Source of the DNA: Endothia cerciana
Lineage: Eukaryota > Ascomycota > Sordariomycetes > Diaporthales > Cryphonectriaceae
Direction: 5' to 3'
DNA: 64,000 bases
NCBI GenBank assembly: GCA_026119935.1
Contig: JALRMH010000021.1
Location: 62,001 to 126,000 of the forward strand
A model generated the notes under the pieces. The model was given only the letters and a program-made list of their open reading frames with translations, was not told the DNA's origin and searched no databases. Made by a program: the position numbers and the translations under genes. This document shows, one piece after another, positions 45,089 through 57,109 of the stretch (its first letter is position 1; the number at the start of each line of letters is the position of its first letter).

Positions 45089-45655
45089 GGCGTAGGGAGG
45101 GCCTTGGCTGAGGATCGCCGCCGTGAGGAAGGCAGACTCAGGGCTGGGCGCTATCTGTCAGAGCTTCGTTTGTGATATTGCATGGTCAGTCAGCCGGGAC
45201 GGGCAACACCAGAAGTGGGGTGGGCGACAAGCTCGAGGATGAGTGCCCGAGACGAAGTTGGAGGAGTTATGTTTCGTCGAGTCCGGGAATGCAACATGCA
45301 GGCTGAAGTCGATAGATGGTATAGCGGTAGCCCCTGCAAGCTGGGTTCCCAGCAGCTGCAGTGCCTCGGGTGCCACTAAAACATCTCGGGAGCGGAGGGC
45401 TGCAGGCTGTTTCAGCACTGTTACAGGCGCCGCTTTCAACTCGACGTCTGATTCCTCCAGAAATTGCCCATGTTGGATGTTCCATCCTCAAACCCTTATA
45501 ACCTTTCCTGAGTGCACATGTACTCTGCAACTCACCTTGTCTTTACAAACAACGAGTTTCAGTCGTGACTTCAATACAAGTGAAAATAGTCATTCGCAAC
45601 CTATGGAGAACGGGATAGGCGGCACAAGGATACGGACCTTGCCCCGCCCAGTAAT
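45089..45655. other. Intergenic segment between sec8 and the Zn2Cys6 gene
   Basis: sec8 promoter plus the 3' end of the regulator gene. No gene or repeat recognised. Confidence 0.5.
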
Positions 45656-46999
45656 CTAGACGTTGTGGGTCGCCATACACACAGCCAGCACGAACATACC
45701 AAACTCGTCAACGCTTTCAGCCCACCTCGATAACCTTTCTTTCGTCACTTGTCTCCGCTGTGCGTCCGTCACCTCGTCAACATCCTCTCCAGCCTCCCTC
45801 GGCCACAGTTCAGAAATGGCGAGGCCTCGTTCCCCGCTCCAGGTCCTCGTCCAGTCCGTGTACTCTGCCTCGAATGAAGTCCTATCACGGGCTTGCCAAA
45901 GCCACTTGGAGCCGGGTGCCATCAGCGGGGCAAGCTCGTCCGCGAGGTAGGTAGTGGATTGATTGTCATAGTTATAGACATCTTCAAACATGTACACACA
46001 GAATAAAGTCCGCCTCTTCGCCTCAGCAATGATCCAGCTCTCCCATCGCGGCGTGGAGCTCCCGGCGGATGGGGCACCGCCGACTTCTTCAGGGCAGAGC
46101 ACACCTGCTGTGGAGACCTTGGAAGCCAGATCATGCAATGCTGAGATCAAGTCTGGTCCGAAAATCCCGAGTCTTGGCTGGACCTTGGAGGCGAGATACG
46201 AGTGCATGGACAGGAGCAAATATGCCTGCAACGCTGAGAGACAGGAAAGATGCTGCTTCAGTGTCTGATCCTGCACATCCTCCCCGACGACGGCCACTAG
46301 CCGGCTCATCTCTCTGTGGAAGCTATCCCGGACGAGGTCTTCACTCCCAACAGCGGCGTTCTGATACAGCCTCAGGAGGCTGAGACAATTGGCGAGCGGC
46401 TCCAGCATAATCTCTTGGTGGCGCCACTGAGCTGGATGTACGAAAGGCGGGAGGTGGGATTCGTTCCGTTCCCACATCGCTGGATACGTCGACAGCGTCC
46501 TCGCCATTAGTGCCATGACACGCGCCGGATACGCCTTGATCTGTTTCGTTGTCGGCGTGAAGTAGTAGTCTAACCAACGATCTCGGATCCGCGACACATC
46601 CAGAGGCGCAAGAAGCGCCACAGTCGTGTCATCAAAGACAGCGGTGTCACCTGTAGGCCTGAGAGTAGCCGGCTGGGAGGTTTCGCTACGGGCTGCTTGT
46701 CTGGCGCCGTCCATAGCTGATAGCGAAGGCGTATGTGAGGAAGCTGGCGCCGGACAGGGTGGGCCTGACGATGCAGCAGCTGTTTGAGACGCTGGAAACG
46801 AGGACCAAGAAGCTTTCCTGACGCGAGCGCCAGCTGCCGCCGGGACGGAGTATTGGCATTGTATCAGTCTGTCCACGCATCTCGAGCAGCGCGGGCGCAT
46901 GAGGTCGCAGCGAGCTCTGGCGACCGTGCAGCCCTGGCAGGCTTTCTTTCGTGGGGTTGGCGTTCGCCTTGCGGACCTGTTGCCCTGGATCTGGTTCAT
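45656..46999 (-). CDS. Zn(II)2Cys6 transcription factor
   Basis: Single-exon 447-residue fungal regulator. The binuclear cluster is complete at the N-terminus: C21-x2-C24-x6-C31-x6-C38-x2-C41-x6-C48, preceded by a basic ARRTPTPRKKA stretch. A Ser/Pro/Ala linker follows, then a helical region (about 120-447) resembling the short fungal-specific regulatory domain, with no obvious middle-homology block beyond it. I chose the ATG at 46999 (MNQIQG) since the 12 bases upstream in frame lack an ATG. The protein ends ...FVLAVCMATHNV. Targets are unknown. It is divergent from the secreted acid phosphatase gene across 1.2 kb, which is compatible with but does not show control of it. Confidence 0.88.
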   Translation of the reverse strand: MNQIQGNRSARRTPTPRKKACQGCTVARARCDLMRPRCSRCVDRLIQCQYSVPAAAGARVRKASWSSFPASQTAAASSGPPCPAPASSHTPSLSAMDGARQAARSETSQPATLRPTGDTAVFDDTTVALLAPLDVSRIRDRWLDYYFTPTTKQIKAYPARVMALMARTLSTYPAMWERNESHLPPFVHPAQWRHQEIMLEPLANCLSLLRLYQNAAVGSEDLVRDSFHREMSRLVAVVGEDVQDQTLKQHLSCLSALQAYLLLSMHSYLASKVQPRLGIFGPDLISALHDLASKVSTAGVLCPEEVGGAPSAGSSTPRWESWIIAEAKRRTLFCVYMFEDVYNYDNQSTTYLADELAPLMAPGSKWLWQARDRTSFEAEYTDWTRTWSGERGLAISELWPREAGEDVDEVTDAQRRQVTKERLSRWAESVDEFGMFVLAVCMATHNV

Positions 47000-48184
47000 G
47001 GTGGATATCAAACCTGTCCAGGTAATAGTGAGTAGTCCTGTATCCAGAGGGGGTCTGACAAGGTGCAGGTTTTAGAACCAGCACCTCCAGCTCGGGGTTT
47101 CGGAGGGCTTCCACCGACTAGTCCTGGATCTCCAACCGTCTCGTGTTCTATCTACCATCTTCCTCAACCCACCAGGGCATACGAAAGCCAGAACGGTGGA
47201 AAGTAATGTACTTGACTAGAGGGTCCCGAGAAAACCACACCGCCACGGATCCGGCTACATCTGTTCACCAAAAATCCTCATATCGAGGTTTGAAGGATAT
47301 CTGGCTGTCATCGAGGGGCCCTGACGGCTACCTATTACTGTGAAGGCGATATAAGCATGATCCCTCGGTAGGTTGCCCGAAGGGCTATCTAACCAGATGA
47401 ACAGCATCTCAATGGGCGTTACTGAGAGATGGGCAGACGGAGGTAGTCATTGCTCTGGAACAACTCCCGTCGGACAGTGTCCCACCTCGTTGGTCGTCAG
47501 GCGCGGTCCTGAGCGGCTGAGTGGCTGTCATGATCCTGGATCTGGGGTCTGGGGTCTGGGGTCATCACCTCAACCTTCCATCTTTCTGCTCCCAGCCATG
47601 TGCTCTGTCACATTGATCGTTGTCGAGGGTTCATCCGATGTTCATTGCTCAGTTCAAGGCATGGGGCGTCCCTCGCCCCGGACCGAGCCCTACAGGACTT
47701 CCTCTGCGGGCATGGTTCAGGGGGTCACCAGAAAGGCATGGACCCGTCCAATTTCCGGAGCTGGAAAATCACCAACTAGCATCAATGGCAAACCGCCGGC
47801 CCGGCCATCGACACGTGCTCTGTGGTGACCGCAGTTGCAGTGATTGCAACCCTGCCGGGGAAGGCTTGAGTAGTGATAGACGGCATACCTACTCCCAATC
47901 TGGGATCTATGCCCGCGGTGAGCCTCGCCGAGTCCCGAACCACCATGCGACCTTGTCAATCGACGAAGGGGTGGAGGGGGGGGGGGGGCATGGCGATGGA
48001 CGTGGGTGAGAGCCGCGACAGTATATGTAGGCCCCGCCACCCGGACTCTTGGACCTGGGGCTCTTGATGAGCTCGCAAGGCCGCGCATAGCACCTTCATC
48101 TGCCCCCTTTGTCGTCCTCAAGACAGCCGCGTGGTGCCCACAACTTGCTGAAGTCCGTTCAGCCTCCGGGACAAGACCACGACA
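47000..48184. promoter_or_regulatory. Divergent region between Zn2Cys6 and phosphatase genes
   Basis: 1.2 kb containing both promoters. A mixed G tract lies near 47,967-47,982. No further gene seen; open frames here have no domains. Confidence 0.45.
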
Positions 48185-49771
48185 ATGCCTGCGGCATCAT
48201 CCCTGATGGCCTCCATGGTCCTGGTGAGCGCGGCGAGGGCGGCGCAAATGCTCGCGCCGACTAATGACATCAACCTCCCTGCCAGCGAGTCTGCTTCTGA
48301 GCCTTTGAAGTGGCTCGGCGCCAACAGCCCTTACTTTGCTGGTGAGAAGTCTACACCTCAGAGCCCGTGAAGACATGACAAGAGCCGTAGATTTTGATGA
48401 TGGGTTCCAGGCCCCAATGTCTACGGCATCTCGCCAGACACCCCCGAGAACTGCTACGTAGACCAAGCTGCGTATATCTCACGGCATGGCTCTCGGTACC
48501 CCGATTCGAGCGCGTATGCAGGTTGGGTCGACATGCAGGAACGGTTCTCCTCCGGCAACTATACGCCTACCGGGGTGTTATCCTTCATGAAGGACTGGCA
48601 GACCGTCCTCACCAATGCCGGCCTCCAGATGTCCATGGAATCCCCCACGGGCGCCAAAGAGGCCCACGACCTGGGCTACACACTCCGGACGAGATACCCG
48701 CAACTGTACAACGACGGCGACGACTTCATGGTCTGGGCGAACAACTACACGCGCGTGCTGCAGACGGCCAAGTTCTTCGTCCAGGGCTTCCTCGGCTTCA
48801 CGGCCGCCGAGCACGGCAGCGTTGTCTCTGTCACGTCCACCGGCTATACGGGCAACATTGGCAACTCGCTCTCGCCGTCGGACCAATGCCCGAACTTTTA
48901 CGACTCGTCAGGTGGCGACTATGCGACTGAGTGGGCGGATGTGTACATCCCGCCCATCCAGGAGCGTCTGGAGGCCCTGGTCGAGGGAAACTTCACTTTC
49001 GAGTCGGACGACATCTCTCAGATGCCGTACCTGTGCGGTTTTGAATCTCAGATCACGGGCCGGCTCTCGCCCTGGTGCAACGTGTTTACCGACTACGAGC
49101 TGCAGCAGTATGAGTATGCGAACGACATCCGGTACTGGTACGGGTTGGGCCCCGGCACGGTCCTCGAGCAGACCATGATGATGCCCTACCTCAATGCCCT
49201 GGTCGGTCTCCTGCAAGAGGGCCCTGGGACCAATGGCACGGCTGCGGACGGCAGCGCGTTCACCCTGCCGGATCTGCTGGTCTCCTTCCTGAATGACGGG
49301 CAGCTTGTCGAGCTCATCACGTCCAGTGGTGTGTTCGACAGCGAGACGGCGTTCTCTGGCACGGAGATGAACCCCGACCGCTTGTTCATCGCGTCGCACT
49401 TTGTCACGATGAGGGGCACTGTCGCGTTCGAGAGGCTGAACTGCGCCGTCGGCGGCGGCAATGGCACGAACAGCACGGGCGCCGCCCCCCAGTCCCGGTT
49501 TGCCAACGCGACAACCAGCAGCACGAACTCGACGTACATCCGGATCAAGCTGAACGATGCCGTGTACACGCTGCCTTCCTGCAAGGACGGCCCTGGCGGG
49601 TCATGCCTGCTGAGCGATTATGCCGAGTACGTCTCGACCAAATATGCCACCGAAGGTAATTGGGCTGAGAACTGCAATGTCACAACTCCTGGTGCCCCGA
49701 CGACTGTGGCGGGCGCCAGCTTCTATACGGATTTGACGAGCCCGTGGCTGCAAGAGTTGCCACCTTATTAG
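48185..49771 (+). CDS. Secreted histidine acid phosphatase
   Basis: Exons 48185-48341 and 48411-49771 encode 505 residues. Residues 1-20 are a signal peptide ending RAAQ. The catalytic RHGSRYP box (R77, H78, R81) begins the histidine phosphatase domain, and several N-x-S/T sites suggest N-glycosylation. Near the C-terminus SHFVTMRG places His382, the expected proton-donor region, but it is followed by Phe rather than the Asp of the HD motif in phytases. A subset of fungal acid phosphatases and MINPP-like enzymes also lack HD. The likely role is extracellular phosphate release from phosphomonoesters; phytase activity cannot be claimed. Neighbour: divergent Zn2Cys6 regulator. Confidence 0.9.
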
Positions 49772-50245
49772 GGGACCTTCAGTAAAGGGAGGAAGAAGGG
49801 GGGGGGGGGCGCATTGACCGATTATCCCATCAGTGATTGTACCACTATACACAGGGAATCATACTTTTATTTATTTGTCCAGAAATACTTCAATGTGAAT
49901 GTTTTCATCCGAATAAATGTGAGAGGGCCTTTCAGAGGTGTTGGAGTCAAGAAAAGTAATTCTGAAGCATTCGCATGCAGCACACAAGACAGGGAGAGGA
50001 CCCCTAAGTCTCTCCTAACGCTGATTAGCGCTACTACACAACGCACAGACCACAGTCTATTTAGGTAGCCTCAAGCCCCAACCGTTGACCCTTCAGGGCT
50101 CGCCCGCGTCTCCCTATTGACGACGAGGTCAGGAGACTAACAACTCCTCTTTTAGATGCATCGCTTGAGCGGGCGCATCTGGTCTCATGGAATTTCACGT
50201 CGTTGTTCATCTTACCACGCAAAAAAGAGGCAGCACCACTTGAAT
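49772..50245. other. Intergenic segment
   Basis: 3' flank of the phosphatase gene with a G tract (about 49,797-49,810) and the rai1 promoter. Nothing else recognised. Confidence 0.5.
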
Positions 50246-52064
50246 ATGGACACCTCATTCTCAATACAGCCCATCGGCCGATTTGCGAGACCAAGTGAGG
50301 CCGTAAGGCGGCCCAAGGTATGATGTGAAAGACACCGGGGCACATCCCACCTCGCAGTACACCTCGTCACTGCATCCTCGTGGCTGACGCCCTCGACAGG
50401 AGTTTGCATGTTTCTCGTATGACGATGAGCACAAATTCCACCTTGGGGACCGGTCATTGAGGTGGTACTACACCCCTGAGCTGGGCGTTGATCTATCCCA
50501 GGGTTTCGACAAATTCATCAAGCATGATGATAGTGTCGATGAGCATCTGGACAGCCTGTTGAAGACAATCATGGATCATGAGAAGCGGGAAGGCAAGAAG
50601 ATCGATGCACAGATAGTGACCTGGCGCGGGTGTCTCACTAAGGTGAGATCTCTACTCTGATGCGCGTCAGTGAGCGTGGTGGATCTGATGAGACTCGCAG
50701 ATCATGGCGAGTCCTTTTGAGGATCGAGATGGGTATGTCTCCGCCCATCCGCTATCGACGACGGTGATACCCCCGGGGGCACGCTGACCCGTAATCAGTT
50801 TCGAACTGAATGCTACTCTGTACCAAGTGCGCTCTTCCTCAAGCTCTCCGGATCTGACATCCTGGACTGACTGCTGTGAAGGACTGCATGTACGAAGCCC
50901 AATGCTCGCCATCGCCCGCAATCCTAGAAGCTGACCCAATGATCAGTTTCATCGAGGAGAACCACGCCTATCGCATGGAGTCTCAGAGAGAACAAGCAGC
51001 CCAGCCATGGCGAGGGCCCATAGCTCAAGACCAGATGGCATTCTGGGGTATGGCACCGGCAGCATTTTCTTCCTGGCTCAGTCTCACTCACCCTCGGTGC
51101 CCAGGCTACAAATTTGAGACCCTCGCAACGCTACCCGCCCCATGGGGCGAGACATCACGCGACTACATCGAGGGCCGTACGGACGAAACCGTCAGCAACC
51201 TGGCACAATACTGCTCCGTGGTGCGGACGGGCGTAGGCAAGACCATCCTCTGCCTCGGTGGTGAAGTCGATGCCAGTGGGTCCCCTCTTCCACCTCCTTC
51301 CCGCCCTCTTTTGTCTCTTTGCCAGCGCACTGACACAGGTTCTCGCACCTACAGTCTGGGACTCTAAACCCCGCAAACAAGGCGACCCTACCCATTGGGT
51401 GGAACTCAAGACCTCGGCCGAGATCCGTAACGACCGCGACTACGACAACTTCGAGCGGAAGCTGCTCAAGTTCTGGATCCAGTCGTTCCTGCTCGGCGTG
51501 CCCAAGATCATGGTCGGTTTCCGCTCCAGGGAGGGCATCCTCCGCAAGGTCGAAGAGATCGACGTCGAGGGCATCCCGGCGACGGTGGCGAGGCGGAACC
51601 GCCGGTGGGACGGGAACGTGTGCATTAATTTTGCCGCGGACTTTTTGGGATGTGAGTCAATGGACATGTCATGCCGGAGGACGTCATGCGAGCAGGATGG
51701 ACATTGAAGGCGGGGCTGACAGGTTTCCCACAGGGTTGCGCACCAAGATTGATGATGAGGGAGTCTGGAGGATACGGCGGCGTGCGAGGGACTCCCATAT
51801 CGAGGTGTTTAGGACGAAAGAGGATACCGGGCACGGCAGCATACTTACGGATGAGTTCATCAAGTAAGTTTTGCTTGGAGATAACCCCCTCCCCCCTCCC
51901 CCCCCCAAAGACGGCTCCAGGTAGCATTTCTTTCTGTCCTTTACCCTCCCGAAGGGGGCAGCAGCATGCTGATCTGGATGAGCGATAGCCACCGCATCAA
52001 GTTATCCTTACCCACGATGGACCCGGCCGAGAACAAGGGTGACGAGCTCGAAACAGAACCGTAA
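50246..52064 (+). CDS. rai1: Decapping nuclease Rai1 (DXO family)
   Basis: Removes incomplete or non-canonical 5' caps from mRNA and stabilises the Rat1/Xrn2 exonuclease; nuclear. Nine exons (50246-50317, 50400-50642, 50701-50732, 50799-50826, 50882-51047, 51105-51275, 51355-51651, 51734-51863, 51962-52064) encode 413 residues. Conserved blocks: EFACFSYDDEHKFHLG, WYYTPELGVDLSQGFD, DEHLDSLL, WRGCLTK, FIEENH, FWGYKFETL, YCSVVRTGVGK, GGEVDAIWD (E234, D236) and WVELKTS (E254, K256), then KLLKFWIQSFLLGVPKI. These acidic and Lys residues form the metal-dependent active site. Exon 5 adds a 20-residue insert before FIEENH that I do not know from relatives, so that acceptor is the least certain. The last acceptor is CAGCAG and could shift by one codon. 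Confidence 0.9.
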
Positions 52065-52765
52065 CTCAAGGGCTTGGGCGAATGAGCGATGTGGAAGGTC
52101 GCGATCGCTAAGATCACAGACGGGGGGGAAGGAGGCAGCTTTCTTCTAAACCGATCCTATTGAATACGATGATACCTCCTTGATGCCGTCTATGTACCTG
52201 AAAGACCCATGCTTTTTCGCCAACGCCAGGCTGAGGAAGATGAAAAATTGTTATACAAGGGACAGCATGTCCATATCGAAAGAGAATGCTCCGGCTCATC
52301 TCAGACCTCTCCCGAGTAATCCCCAATACTGGTTGTCCATCGTCGGAGGGGCAGGCTTCTTCGAAGATGACGACCTATGGCGATCCCACGCACAAACCCC
52401 GTCATTAGCTTTTCGTCAACCGTCGTCTTCTTGCCATCTCGATCTTCATCATATGGAGGCGCCGTGGACGCCGTATTCGACAGCAATCACATGCCAGCAC
52501 GGGTATGTTCATCTCTCCGCGAGGCTATTGCATCCAGATGCTTGAGGGGTTTTTCTCTCGGCTGCAAGCCGAAGGACAGGCTCTGCCGTAAAATAAAAAA
52601 TAAAAAAATAAAAAAAAAAGATATTCGAAGTGCGCTCGAGCCCATTTTTGTTGTACAAGTTCATCCTGATGTAAGTCTGAGTCGAATGCTTCGAACGCCG
52701 TTGCCAGCCAGCCAGGAACAGAACAAGACCGTGGTGGTATGCCGAGAACCCATTCGAACCGTGCT
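52065..52765. other. Convergent intergenic spacer
   Basis: 3' UTRs of rai1 and the kinase gene face each other. An A/T-rich run occurs near 52,590-52,622. No gene seen. Confidence 0.5.
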
Positions 52766-54880
52766 TCAGTGGCCACTCGCGACGCCGGGCCAGCGCGTCT
52801 GCAGGTTGCCAACCCAGCGGCTGTACAGCTGCTCAGACAGCTGCTTGCAGTGCTCCATGCCGGGCATGGCCTCACGACCCGGGAAGCGCGCCTCGAGGGC
52901 AGCCTTCTCGAGGTCGCGCAGCCTGCTCTCGTCCGACCTGCCGCTCCTAGACGGTGTGGCCGGGGCGCTTTCTGGCACTGCGCTGTCTCGGCGCCTGCGG
53001 TTGGCGGGCCTTGCGGGGCTGTTGGGGGCGGAGAGCTGCTTGTTCATGTTGATCACGGTCCCGTAGGTGAAGCCCTCCGGCGCCTTCTGCAGGACCGGAC
53101 TCTTCATGATGGCCGGAGCGAGCTTTCTGTCCCTCGCCATGACGGCGACGAGGCCCTGCATCAGTTGGTAGGCCCCCTCGGGATCGGCCGAGTCGAGGTT
53201 CTCAAAAGCGTCTGACAGCTGAGCCAGGGCCTCCCGCTTCTTGGCGCCGGTAGTCTGCGCGAATACTTCGGCCAGCGTAGGCTCGAGAGCCTTGGTGTAC
53301 AGCCTGTGGCCAAGTACCGCTTCCTTGCTCGCCAGCTCGGGGGTGGAAGACTGCTTGCGGGGATCGCGGTTTTCGGCGTTCGACCCGCCTGACGTGGACG
53401 TGCTGGTCGACTGTCCGGACGACTCTGAGTCGCCAGATGGGACCCGGCTGAAGGGGCGCGCAGAAGAGCCCATATTACCATACGACATGTCCATCTGCAG
53501 GGGCTGGCGGGCGATGACAGACGACCTTGGTGAGCCGTTGACATCGACCTGCACAATCGAGCGACGGCGCTCGAGCAAACCTGAAACCTGCCGGACTGTG
53601 GTCTTGCGCATAGTGCTAGGCGCCGGCGACACCTCGATGAGCGGTGCGTCCTTGAGGTCTACCTTCCGCATCGCGGGTTCCTGTGACGTCGGCGACGGGG
53701 TCCGCTTCTTGGGAACGTCCTTCGGCGGTGGTGGTGGAGGCGGGGCGACGGACTTCACCGTGTCGAAGGTCCATTCCACCGAGTCGTCCTTGTGCGCAAG
53801 ATCCTGCAGGGTCTCCTGGTAGTAGACGGGGTGCAGCCTTCTAGTTTGCTGGGCGTCGAACATGTGCTTGCGGTCGATGAGGTCCTGCAGTGCGTCCACC
53901 TTGCCCGCGCCCGAGATGAACTTATGCTTCAACAGCTCCTTCGCGGTCGGCCTCAGGTCGGGGTCCTTGTTCAGACACCGAGCCACGAAGTCCTTGAAGT
54001 ATTTGCTGAAGGGGCCTTCGAGCCTGGGAGGAGGGTTTTTCGGGATGTGGAAGAGGACCTTCATCGGATGGATGTTCGCCAGGGGAGGCTCCCCGTTCGC
54101 CATCTCCATCGCGGTGATTGCCAGCGACCAGATATCGGCTTTGAAGCCGTAGCCGGCCTGCTCGATAACCTCGGGTGCCATCCAGAACGGCGTGCCTACG
54201 AAGGTGTTCCGTTGCGACTTGATATTGGTGAGCTGCGCGGCGACGCCGAAGTCGGCCAGCTTCACCTTCCCGTTCTCCGCCAGCAGGACGTTCGCAGCCT
54301 TGATGTCACGGTGGATCTTGCCCTCGGCGTGCAGGTACTCGAGGCCAAGCAGCAGCTCGCGGCAGATGATCGCGATGTTGGCCTCCTCGAAATTGCCGGC
54401 TTTCAGCTGGCCCAGGGTCAGCACGCGAAGACAGCAGCGGGAGAACAGTGCGGACGAACCAGGTCGAGGCACGAGCCCCCGCCCAGAAACTCCATGACGA
54501 TCCATAGCTTGTGCCCTCGCAGGAAGCTCGCCTTGTACTGGGTGACGAAGGGGCTCGCGCATGTGCTGAGGACCGAGATCTCCTGCTGGATCTCCAGGAT
54601 ATCATCATCGCTGGACTCCAGATCGATCTGCTGGCCGTCAGTCTCTGCCCAAACGGAGTCGGGACGGCTGGGATATGCCATACATGTTTGATCGCAACTA
54701 CCTCGCCTGTTGCCTTCTCGATGCCCTTGTACACCACACCGAAGCTACCGCCTGTCCGGAGCCATCAGAATCAGCCTGATCCCCGCATGGTGAGGGACTG
54801 GACGTGTCAAAAACGGATGAAAACTCACGCCCCAGCTCCTCCAGGACCTCATAGTGACTGGCGATATCCTCATCCGCCAT
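52766..54880 (-). CDS. Germinal-centre-type Ste20 kinase (Kic1/Nak1/POD-6 group)
   Basis: Four exons (54880-54829, 54751-54684, 54627-54460, 54406-52766) give 642 residues. The kinase domain begins at once: GRGSFG loop G17-G22, VAIK with K39, HRD 128-130, DFG 148-150, activation-loop T164 in RNTFVGTPFWMAPE to E175. IDLESSDDDILEIQQEISVLS and WIVMEFLGGGSCLDLLK are typical of GCK-III kinases. Past about 300 lies a Pro-rich linker (VAPPPPPPPKD) and a Ser-rich region, then a conserved C-terminal helix RFPGREAMPGMEHCKQLSEQLYSRW, a feature of Kic1/Nak1/POD-6. These kinases activate the NDR kinase of the RAM/MOR network controlling polarity and septation. Assignment inside the GCK family is by resemblance only. 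Confidence 0.88.
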
Positions 54881-57109
54881 GATCTCGTCGCGCGTGTTTC
54901 CACACCGCCTCAAGCCGAAGTGGATACGCTGATGTGGCAAGCGAGCAGCTTGACCGTCTTTGGCCGCAACGGCTCTCGAACTTTTTGCTTTTCCTCACCA
55001 CGGACGGCCACCACCCAGCGCAAAAGTAAGGATATCACAGACAACAGTAACGATATCTGAGTCTGACAATAAAAATTCTGATGTCGTTGGCATAAACGTG
55101 CAAGGGTGGGGGGGGGGGGGTTTTTTGTAAAGCTGATGGTCAGAGTGCCCTGACGTGGGTGAGTTTCGATTGTTTGAATTGGGGTGGTTGGTGGGGCGAC
55201 GGGTTTAATTGAAAGCTTGGAGCTCGGGCCACCGCTCGGTCCAGTGCTCCCCTCCGCAAGATATTCGTGGCATTGGGGCGCTACTGACGACCACGCTCTC
55301 AGCTGGGACAACTGGGCAGGCGGGGTGGGGGGTGTGCCCTTGTCGAGGTGTCGAAAACGAGGCTTCAGGTGGCGATGGACTTCATCTCTTCCTTCTCCCC
55401 GCGGTCACATATCGTTCATAGTGGATCTCCGGCAGCAGGAAGTGCCATCCACCATAGATCAGGAACGTGGGAGAGGGCTCAGGGGGTGGGCGCGGCTCTA
55501 TGGAATCTTTATAGGTGGCTATTCTAGAACCTGTTTCCGCGCAACCATGGTTGCATTCCAAGCGCGCGCCTCTGCAGCCAATACTATGGCGCACCCCCAA
55601 TGCAGATGCAAGTCTGTCGTGCGTGGAGGGAGGATGGTAGCCGCATCTGTCCTAGCGCTCTACACTGGCTACGCTGGTCGAGGCGGCGATGAGGCAGGCA
55701 GGCAGACAGACTATCTGCATATCTCGGAGGGATGCTGAGTACCTCGGCTGGCCATACCTGAGGGTTATACAGACCAAGCAGGTATCCCCCTGATGGGTGA
55801 GTGCCACTATGACAACATCTCGGCTGGAAACGTACGAATTTATGGGGGGGGGGGGGAGAGATATATCTCATATATAAGGACTGTCATAAGGAAGTTTCCA
55901 GGTATGATGCCTGCAGGATCGCATACAAGAGGAGGGGGAAAAGAAGAAGAAAAAGAAGAAGAAAAGGGGAGAACCACCTCAGGTGGAGATTACCTCAGCT
56001 GGGAGATATCCTGATGACAGCTCTCATTAACCACGTGCCGCCTCGTCCAACCTTGACACCGACATGGGATGTATTGGATTAGGTGTATCGGCTAGAAGAG
56101 TCTGTGGTGGGAGCCGAGGTCGCAATCCCTGAGCTCACAACAGAGTTTCAGGTGGGGAATCGACTCATGAGGTGGGATTACAGCCCATCTGCCAGAGTTC
56201 AGACTGGAACAAGATCAGGGAACCTTATCTGGAGGCAATCTTGAAAGGTTGCATACGGAGGGTTGGGTGCTCGCTTCTCCCTCCCCCCCCCCCCCCAAAG
56301 CACAGAAGCAGTGGTAGAACATGGGCTTGTGACATCGCCCACCTGGGCTGCAGGAATATGCCGAACCCCCCCCCCCTCCCCCCAAGCCCCTCTACAAGTA
56401 CACAGCGCCGTGCACATTTTACCTTACTTACTTTACTGCCTCTGGCACAGAAGCAAGTTGGTGTTTTTGTAATTGCCACGGAAACAGCCGAAGGTACAGG
56501 CTTGTTCCCCCGTACCTGGACCCACTGAGGCTGAACGTGGGCCATCCTAGTGGACGGTGGCCTGGGATAGTGAGACCGGGACGGGGGGCCCTCCCCCAAT
56601 GTTTACATACTATGGTACTGTGGTACTAGCCGATACCATTTGCATCTCAACCGATCTGCCGTCCGCGTACCTCTGGATACCAAGTCACTGGAAGTGCAGC
56701 CTGCGATGCAAAGCATATTTAGAGGCCCATGGCGGCCATAGCTCCTGAGCGCTCTCACCTGCCGGACACCACACCGCAATATGCCCACGGTTTATTCCCT
56801 ACTGTCGGGTGGAAGGCCACTCGCACCTCTGGGCCTTTGATTCAAACCCTGGAAATTCCCCAGCCACCCAGATACATCCTGTGACGGGCAACAGGTACCG
56901 CATGCTACCGCCCCACCGCCAGCACCTTTCACCCTTCGTTTCGACATCACACCTGGGCCTGGACGGGGGCCCGTATCCAACACCGTGACTGTCGTTCAAT
57001 CACTGTTGCGTGCAGCCTAAGATGCTGTCCGACCGCTCGACTCGCGCCTAGTACAACATCTCCAGCCCTCTCCGTCCGCGTGCTCACCGCTCCCCGAGCC
57101 ACGCAGAAG
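54881..57109. other. Divergent intergenic region between the GCK kinase and cyk3
   Basis: 2.2 kb with promoters on both sides, several G/C tracts (near 55,105, 55,844, 56,280 and 56,366) and a purine-rich AAGAAG stretch near 55,940-55,970. No coding frame with a domain found. Confidence 0.5.

Noticed and set aside
46999..47114. Longer N-terminus for the Zn2Cys6 regulator
   Set aside because: Requires a non-ATG start or a different frame; ATG at 46999 places the cluster normally.
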